9,724 bases of DNA from Faecousia sp. (lineage in GTDB: Bacteria > Bacillota > Clostridia > Oscillospirales > Oscillospiraceae). How positions within the stretch are numbered: the first letter of the stretch is position 1; each line of letters opens with the position of its first letter. Shown piece after piece: positions 6,051 to 9,724 of the stretch. Both the position numbers and the translations under genes were made by a program. The stretch is taken from the NCBI GenBank assembly GCA_029258495.1, contig JARHYV010000238.1, positions 1-9,724 of the forward strand. Reading direction: 5' to 3'. The notes beneath the pieces were generated by a model. The model was given only the letters and a program-made list of their open reading frames with translations, ran no database searches and was not told the DNA's origin.

Positions 6051-6113
6051 AAAGCGGGCCCCTCGCTTATCTGATGTTTAGTGCGTAAATCAAGATATGG
6101 AAGGAAATCTACA

Positions 6114-7415
6114 ATGAATCGTTCAGCTTCACAGCAACTGATGTTTGAGAGCAAAAAAGCAAAACCACTATTTTATCATGACAAGTGTGATAAATATGAT
6201 TATTTATTTGCAGTAGCGTGTGGTGCAGTTGCAGGTATTGTTGATATATTTCTGGTAGCAGCGCCAAGCGACAGCGGGCTTTTAAAATGGACAGATACGC
6301 AAGTTGATGGGACTGTTATGAGTTTTGCACGAACCTGTGGATGGACGCCTAGAGTAGGTAACGAGACAAATGTAGCGAGTGCAATTGGCTTCCTTGAAAA
6401 GAAGTTTCCTGTTAACTATGACCATAGGAGTACAACAGATGTCAATGGTCTTTTTCAAATGGGGACGAAAAATCACCATATGAAGTCTTTGGCTCATTCA
6501 CCGGACATTATTGGACTCTTTTTCTCTGTTCTCAACCAATTTACATCAACAGCATCTTTTCTAAATTCAGGGCAGTTGATAACAATCACAACAGACACCT
6601 GTGAGCTTCAAGGACATGATTTTATATCAAAGTTGTTTTGTGGTGTCACAAATTGGTTTGGGCATATCATGTCGGACGTAGCAGGTAGTTCGGGTTCGTC
6701 TGGCAGAGGAAGCGGTGTTGTGATTCCGTTCTATGAACTGTTTCAGTTATGTGATTTCGGTAGTTTACAAGTCGGCCAAAATCGTAATACACTAGCGACT
6801 ATTGCAACAAAAGTCTTTCAGGAAGGGTATGATATAAGATTCGGCCTGACAATGGCAATACCTGTGGTACTGTGTGATCTAACGATTAAACTTGTATGGG
6901 CGTTGAAACACCATTTTTATCATAAGTATCCGTTGCAGGAGTGTATTCCCACAAAACAGCATGATGATCTTAGAATTATGCTACTACTGGGCGATGGAAT
7001 ACTATGTATCATGGATGGTGTTGATGCAGTAGTATGCTCTGGAGGTAACTGGGTAAATTTCTTTTTGCGTTTGAATCTGATTGCTTGGTTCAGGCTTGTA
7101 GCACTGGCTCTTAGAGAGGTTTGCATTCGAGTCGGAATTAGTTTCCCACTTCAAAAACAATTGGATGCTTATATTCGTATCAATGAAGCTTTGCAGGTAT
7201 ATTTGTCTGAACTAGAGAAGCTGGATGTAGAGCAATTCAAGCGTGAGACAGCTATGTATAATAGCATGGTTGCAAAACTGGGAGAAGTAGTTTCTGAGAA
7301 GGAAATGAATCTTTTGCTCAAAGAAGAGTATGATGCTCTGGGCCTATGGTTTCCATGGCAGGGGGATTTTGATACTTTTATGCAAGATAAGAGCAGGAAA
7401 TTGGAGTTTAAGTGA
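6114..7415 (+). CDS. Multi-pass membrane protein, YdjM/DUF457-like motifs, unknown function
   Basis: The 433-residue product is not one I can name. Hydrophobic segments lie near 31-50, 131-146, 171-190, 242-262, the LGDGILCIMDGVDAV region and NFFLRLNLIAWFRLVALAL. The C-terminal 80 residues are charged and helical. Polar residues stand out in and beside the membrane parts: D44 in GAVAGIVDIF, H121/H122 and H128 in HHMKSLAHSPD, and H184/D188 in FGHIMSDVAG. The last is followed by a Ser/Gly stretch and VVIPFYEL. This order (Asp; HRGxTHS-like; H-xxx-D followed by G-x-x-x-PF) recalls the YdjM/DUF457 membrane metal-dependent hydrolases, though the match is remote. ATG 6114 is preferred over upstream GTG 6081 because GGAAGGAAA (6099-6107) precedes it at normal spacing. 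It is first of three genes, and its TGA overlaps the next ATG. Confidence 0.7.
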   Translation: MNRSASQQLMFESKKAKPLFYHDKCDKYDYLFAVACGAVAGIVDIFLVAAPSDSGLLKWTDTQVDGTVMSFARTCGWTPRVGNETNVASAIGFLEKKFPVNYDHRSTTDVNGLFQMGTKNHHMKSLAHSPDIIGLFFSVLNQFTSTASFLNSGQLITITTDTCELQGHDFISKLFCGVTNWFGHIMSDVAGSSGSSGRGSGVVIPFYELFQLCDFGSLQVGQNRNTLATIATKVFQEGYDIRFGLTMAIPVVLCDLTIKLVWALKHHFYHKYPLQECIPTKQHDDLRIMLLLGDGILCIMDGVDAVVCSGGNWVNFFLRLNLIAWFRLVALALREVCIRVGISFPLQKQLDAYIRINEALQVYLSELEKLDVEQFKRETAMYNSMVAKLGEVVSEKEMNLLLKEEYDALGLWFPWQGDFDTFMQDKSRKLEFK

Positions 7416-7657
7416 TGTTTAAATGTGATAAATGCGGTGCATGCTGTCGACATCTGAATCAATCTCCTATATATTCTTCATTACATAATGGGGATGGGGT
7501 TTGTAGATATTTACAAGGCAACCTATGTGGAATTTATGAAGACAGACCCTTGTTGTGCCGCGTTGATGAATGTTATAAAGCTTTTTTTGAAAATACATTA
7601 AGCTATGAGCAATACATCCAGCTTAATTATTTATACTGTAAAGAACTAAAAAAATAG
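7415..7657 (+). CDS. YkgJ-type CxxCxxCC metal-binding protein
   Basis: The 80-residue product begins MFKCDKCGACCRHL, giving CxxCxxCC at C4, C7, C10 and C11. Further cysteines follow in GVCRYL, NLCGIY, LLCRVDEC and YLYCKEL. This is the pattern of the YkgJ family (putative Zn or Fe-S cluster protein), usually larger, so this is a compact version. ATG 7415 shares its A with the TGA of the membrane gene, and GGAG (7402-7405) sits eight bases upstream, indicating translational coupling and probably fixed stoichiometry. An in-frame GTG at 7412 is a less likely start. Lying between two membrane-associated genes, it may deliver or sense metal for the first protein; that role is inference. Confidence 0.85.
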   Translation: MFKCDKCGACCRHLNQSPIYSSLHNGDGVCRYLQGNLCGIYEDRPLLCRVDECYKAFFENTLSYEQYIQLNYLYCKELKK

Positions 7658-7670
7658 GGAGGAACTAATT

Positions 7671-8699
7671 ATGCCATTACCATTATTCCTAGGGATAGGC
7701 GCAGCCGTAGCAGGAGCTGCAGGGATTGGAACAGCGATTCATGGTGCATCAAAAATGAAAGAAGCCAACGATACCATGAAGTTAGCACAGAGCAGACATT
7801 CAAGAAACGTTGATCACTTGGAGAAACAGAATAAATCCACTAGTACAGATATGGATAAGTTGGGTGAACTGGAGCTGGAAATTCTGCATAGCTTCAGTAC
7901 ATTTTCCGATGTATTTGAGCGAATCAAAAACAGACCATCTTTTGCAGCATATAATAAAAATGATGTTACCCTGCCTGAATATGATGGAGAATCAATAAAA
8001 GAAGTATCTGTGGGCGCAGGTGTCTTACTAGGGGGACTTGGAGGTGCAGCACTTGGCACTGCTGGTGGGTTTGCAGCGGCGGGTGCAACCACTGCAGCGG
8101 TTATGGCATTAGGGACGGCATCTACTGGTACAGCCATTGCATCCCTAAGTGGTGCGGCATTAACAAACGCAACTTTAGCAGCTCTTGGCGGTGGAGCGAT
8201 TGCTGCTGGTGGTGGAGGGATAGCCTTAGGTACAACTATATTAGGGGCTACCACTTTAGGAGTTGGACTCTTGGTAGGTGGTATTATCTTTGGCTTCACG
8301 GGTTCAAAATTGTCAGATAAAGCAGATGATGCATATTATGAAATGAAAAAAGCGGAGGATAAAATAGAAAAGATTTGTGCTTATTTACAGGAACTGCAAA
8401 TCACTGCCAATAAATACTATGACTCGGTAGCTATGGTCAATGATCTTTATAAAAAACAGTTCAATGGTCTGAACGCGATAGTTACAATAGTGGGTCATGA
8501 CGATTGGGATTCCTTTACTGATTCGGAAAAGAAAGTAACCGAAAACACAGTTTTACTAGTAGGACTTCTTTATAATATGTGCAAGGTCGAATTGGTGCTT
8601 AAGACGGAGGAGTCTGATCTTAATGAGGTAAATGTTGCTGTGATAGACAAAGCCATCAGCGATGCAAATACGATTATTGCAGACAATTCCATCAAATAA
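7671..8699 (+). CDS. Glycine-zipper membrane protein with helical arms (pore-like), unknown function
   Basis: The 342-residue product has three parts. Residues 3-25 are a Gly/Ala-rich N-terminal hydrophobic helix. Residues about 26-90 are charged and helix-forming, possibly a coiled coil. Residues about 112-211 are an uninterrupted Gly/Ala-rich membrane segment with GxxxG-type spacing (GGLGGAALG, GGGAIAAGGGG, GGIIFGFTG), long enough for several packed helices. Residues 212-342 are again soluble and helical (DKADDAYYEMKKAEDKIEK and onward). The block with STGTAIASLSGAA and TNATLAALGGG (about 151-175) resembles one I recall from many uncharacterised bacterial proteins; this is unverified. A hydrophobic hairpin between helical arms is the layout of apolipoprotein-L-like and alpha-helical pore-forming proteins. 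ATG 7671 has AGGGAGG (7656-7662) at ideal spacing, 13 bases after the previous stop. It is the last gene before the terminator. Confidence 0.72.
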   Translation: MPLPLFLGIGAAVAGAAGIGTAIHGASKMKEANDTMKLAQSRHSRNVDHLEKQNKSTSTDMDKLGELELEILHSFSTFSDVFERIKNRPSFAAYNKNDVTLPEYDGESIKEVSVGAGVLLGGLGGAALGTAGGFAAAGATTAAVMALGTASTGTAIASLSGAALTNATLAALGGGAIAAGGGGIALGTTILGATTLGVGLLVGGIIFGFTGSKLSDKADDAYYEMKKAEDKIEKICAYLQELQITANKYYDSVAMVNDLYKKQFNGLNAIVTIVGHDDWDSFTDSEKKVTENTVLLVGLLYNMCKVELVLKTEESDLNEVNVAVIDKAISDANTIIADNSIK

Positions 8700-8716
8700 A
8701 CAAAAAATTTATGTGA

Positions 8717-8753
8717 AAACAAAGCCGAGGTCATATTGACCTCGGCTTTGTTT
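8717..8753. terminator. Strong bidirectional terminator closing the operon
   Basis: A perfect 17-bp stem (AAACAAAGCCGAGGTCA at 8717-8733 with 8737-8753) has a three-base loop TAT and A/T tracts on both sides. It lies 17 bases after the operon's last stop and touches the stop codon of the converging leftward gene (8752-8754), so it serves both. Confidence 0.9.
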
Positions 8754-8928
8754 ATGTGTGATTGATAATGTACTTTTTGACTGACTCTTTCGGGATCCGC
8801 CACACTCTGCCATTTTTGTAGGCTTTCAGTTTACCGCTGTTTAGCAGTTCGTACATGGCGTTATAGCCCACCCTCAGAGCTTCACAAGCCTCTTCCACAG
8901 TCAAAATATCTGGATATTCATCAAACAT
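8752..8928 (-). CDS. Small helix-turn-helix (excisionase-like, HTH_17) protein
   Basis: The 58-residue product reads MFDEYPDILTVEEACEALRV at its start, then YNAMYELLNSGKLKAYKNGR and VWRIPKESVKKYI. This is the compact winged HTH of the HTH_17/excisionase family: a DNA-binding helix pair, then the K-x-G-R-x-W-R-I-P wing. Such proteins act as recombination directionality factors or small regulators in mobile elements. ATG 8928 shares its A with the TGA of the upstream gene, and AGGAGGG lies seven bases before it. A recombinase gene lies on the same strand about 620 bases upstream, which supports a recombination role, but regulation is equally possible. Confidence 0.85.
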   Translation of the reverse strand: MFDEYPDILTVEEACEALRVGYNAMYELLNSGKLKAYKNGRVWRIPKESVKKYIINHT

Positions 8929-9254
8929 CAGACACCCTCCTGAATTGCAGTATCACGGCGATTCATGGGACACAACGCCGGATCAAGAGAACAAGCGGTA
9001 CATAAGCATTGGGGGGCTTTGGTTTGATTCTTTCTGCGGATGGGGGAAGCCTTGCGTTGATACAGATCCAATTTTTCTACCTGCTGAATGATTGCCGGCT
9101 CTGTTCGCTGAAGCGCCATAGCCATCTCTGTAATGCCAACACCGTCATGAAACATTCTCACCAGTTGATCCTTTTCTTCATCTTCCCAATAGTCGCCCTC
9201 TCTTTCCAAACGGACCGTGCGGTTTCTGATACATTTTACAACTTCGTTTAACAT
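8928..9254 (-). CDS. Small Myb/SANT-like HTH protein with cysteine cluster
   Basis: The 108-residue product has a basic N-terminus (CIRNRTVRLERE), then WEDEEKDQLVRMFHDGVGITEMAMALQRTEPAIIQQVEKL in two parts (about 23-62). A Trp and an acidic DEE patch precede the first helix, and an xRTxxAI recognition helix follows, as in Myb/SANT-like bacterial HTH domains. The tail carries CLCTAC and a further cysteine seven residues later (C83, C85, C88, C95), probably a small metal site. I recall similar proteins in clostridial mobile elements but know no assigned function. ATG 9254 has AAGGAGG upstream at good spacing. The stop overlaps the next start by one base, so both DNA-binding proteins are co-translated and may act together. 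Confidence 0.75.
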   Translation of the reverse strand: MLNEVVKCIRNRTVRLEREGDYWEDEEKDQLVRMFHDGVGITEMAMALQRTEPAIIQQVEKLDLYQRKASPIRRKNQTKAPQCLCTACSLDPALCPMNRRDTAIQEGV

Positions 9255-9318
9255 GATTTTACATCCTCCTTCGTTGTTATGGATTACAGATATGTTCCTT
9301 TCAAAAAAGTAAAATCAT
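9253..9318 (-). promoter_or_regulatory. Leader inverted repeat that can pair with the start codon
   Basis: ATGATTTTAC (9253-9262) and GTAAAATCAT (9309-9318) are perfect 10-base inverted copies, 46 bases apart. In the leftward transcript the downstream arm includes the last bases before the start codon and part of the AUG, and the ribosome site lies in the loop. It could modulate translation. A weak promoter (TTGAAA, 17 bases, CATAAC) lies inside the interval, in which case only part would be transcribed. Confidence 0.3.
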
Positions 9319-9331
9319 CTTATTTATTGAG

Positions 9332-9360
9332 ATTTGCCCCCTAAAATTCAGGGGGCAAAT
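9332..9360. terminator. Hairpin, possible terminator after the tiny membrane genes
   Basis: ATTTGCCCCCT (9332-9342) pairs with AGGGGGCAAAT (9350-9360) around a seven-base loop. The T run (CTTTTTAG) lies on its right, favouring rightward termination, yet the nearest genes run leftward. For the leftward cluster it follows the last tiny gene by 15 bases but with a poor U tract. Confidence 0.5.
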
Positions 9361-9375
9361 AACTTTTTAGATAAT

Positions 9376-9465
9376 TTACCGTTTTTCCCTCCATATCATG
9401 TAAGTGGTCAAAGCTAGGCTTGCACCCTTGGCGAAGCACTCAGCCAGGACCAGAAAGGAAATCAT
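9376..9465 (-). CDS. Tiny membrane peptide, second of a coupled pair
   Basis: The 29-residue product starts MISFLVLAECFAKGASLALT and ends in a basic tail, YMIWREKR. One membrane-length hydrophobic helix with a positive C-terminus suggests an N-out topology. Its ATG overlaps the TGA of the preceding peptide gene in an ATGA quartet and has no ribosome site of its own, so it would depend on coupling. Not a family I recognise; chance is possible at this length. Confidence 0.42.
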   Translation of the reverse strand: MISFLVLAECFAKGASLALTTYMIWREKR

Positions 9466-9560
9466 TTTAGCAGCAGGCTGCTTTCAGCCACAGCATCTGC
9501 TACGCAAACGATCGCCAGTGTCACGGTAAAACCCAGAACAAAAAATCCAATTTCACTCAT
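9462..9560 (-). CDS. Tiny membrane peptide, first of a coupled pair
   Basis: The 32-residue product reads MSEIGFFVLGFTVTLAIVCV followed by ADAVAESSLLLK: one strong transmembrane helix after an acidic N-terminus. A GGGAG ribosome site sits seven bases before ATG 9560, inside the end of the recombinase gene, with which it overlaps by eight bases. It is followed by the second peptide with a four-base overlap. Such pairs can be small toxins, holin-like proteins or membrane modulators; nothing in the sequence decides. Confidence 0.45.
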   Translation of the reverse strand: MSEIGFFVLGFTVTLAIVCVADAVAESSLLLK

Positions 9561-9724
9561 TACGCATCTCCCTCACTTTCCTATAAAATGATGACTTGGA
9601 TAACTGCAATTGCCTCATGGCGTTTACTGCGGTGATATCACCCCTTTCCCATGATGTGACCACCATATTAAAATCAGGCGGCATAACGGCTTTTCGGCCT
9701 TTGTACTTGCCTTGCTGCTTGGCA
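9553..9724 (-). CDS. Serine recombinase (resolvase family), C-terminal part
   Basis: The last 56 residues are in the window; the rest lies beyond the right edge. KQQGKYKGRK is the basic linker that runs along the minor groove between the catalytic and DNA-binding domains of small resolvases. WERGDITAVNAMRQLQLSKS followed by SFYRKVREM is the C-terminal helix-turn-helix, with the usual S-x-x-xFYR recognition helix. Small serine recombinases cut and rejoin DNA at short res or inversion sites, acting in mobile elements or plasmid resolution. The stop (TGA 9555-9553) overlaps the first tiny membrane gene. Whether the catalytic serine is present cannot be seen. Confidence 0.82.
   Translation of the reverse strand, partial: AKQQGKYKGRKAVMPPDFNMVVTSWERGDITAVNAMRQLQLSKSSFYRKVREMRNE

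Larger units (their letters stand above)
5766..6113 (+). other. Long non-coding leader between promoter and operon
   Basis: About 350 AT-rich bases carry no open frame of useful length. Small structures can be seen: AAGAT/ATCTT at about 5825-5842, an imperfect ACTATTG...TATAGT repeat at 5851-5874, CATCA/TGATG near 5886-5900, ATACTTC/GAAGTAT (6014-6020 with 6030-6036) and AAGCG/CGCTT flanking GGGCCC near 6052-6068. It could be a structured 5' leader, a small RNA made from the repressed promoter, or the remains of a lost gene. Confidence 0.4.

Noticed and set aside
5766..6113. Non-coding region considered as a type III toxin-antitoxin RNA or a known riboswitch
   Set aside because: I see no tandem repeat array of the type III antitoxin kind and no recognisable riboswitch core; kept only as an unexplained leader.
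7814..8299. Leftward 161-codon Pro/Ala-rich frame opposite the glycine-zipper gene
   Set aside because: Its Pro/Ala richness is just the complement of Gly/Ala codons in the real gene.
9009..9251. Rightward 80-codon frame opposite the Myb-like gene
   Set aside because: No ribosome site; the leftward frame has one, and its stop overlaps a second real start.

Overview
The window looks like a spore-forming, Gram-positive member of the Clostridia, probably an Oscillospiraceae/Ruminococcaceae gut bacterium. The evidence is strong Shine-Dalgarno sequences before most genes, an S-layer-homology (SLH) cell-wall protein, an alpha/beta-type small acid-soluble spore protein, and accessory genes of a kind common in clostridial mobile elements. 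This placement is inferred from gene content and was not tested by any search.

Layout. (1) Positions 1-1827 are GC-rich backbone: the last codons of a short-chain dehydrogenase, KDPG aldolase (eda) and a PfkB-family 2-keto-3-deoxygluconate kinase (kdgK). They lie on one strand, close together, and end at a terminator. The kinase and aldolase together convert KDG through KDPG to pyruvate and glyceraldehyde-3-phosphate, the last steps of hexuronate/pectin catabolism. (2) Positions 1872-3138 hold a convergent gene for a secreted protein with three SLH repeats and a CAP domain, with its own terminator and a plausible promoter. (3) At 3429-3686 a spore-protein gene is intact through its conserved core, then switches abruptly at about 3594 into unrelated, more AT-rich sequence. 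This is a likely recombination junction between backbone and accessory DNA. (4) From about 3594 to the right end the DNA is accessory: an AlbA_2/Schlafen-type ATPase-regulator; an XRE-family repressor transcribed leftward; a rightward three-gene operon of unknown function; and a leftward cluster with a serine recombinase C-terminus, two tiny membrane peptides and two small DNA-binding proteins.

The part most worth attention is 5448-8753. A small XRE repressor faces a strong rightward promoter (TTGATT, 17 bp, TATAAT) whose 17-bp spacer lies wholly inside a perfect 19-bp palindrome, so a dimeric repressor bound there would shut it. About 350 nt of non-coding DNA follows, then three co-directional genes: a multi-pass membrane protein with His/Asp motifs resembling the YdjM/DUF457 membrane hydrolases, an 80-residue CxxCxxCC (YkgJ-type) metal-binding protein whose start overlaps the previous stop, and a 342-residue protein with a roughly 100-residue Gly/Ala-rich membrane segment between helical arms. 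A 17-bp-stem terminator closes the unit. The membrane enzyme, metal protein and pore-like protein under a repressor, beside recombination genes, suggest a regulated conflict or defence cassette. That function is inference; the operon structure is seen directly.
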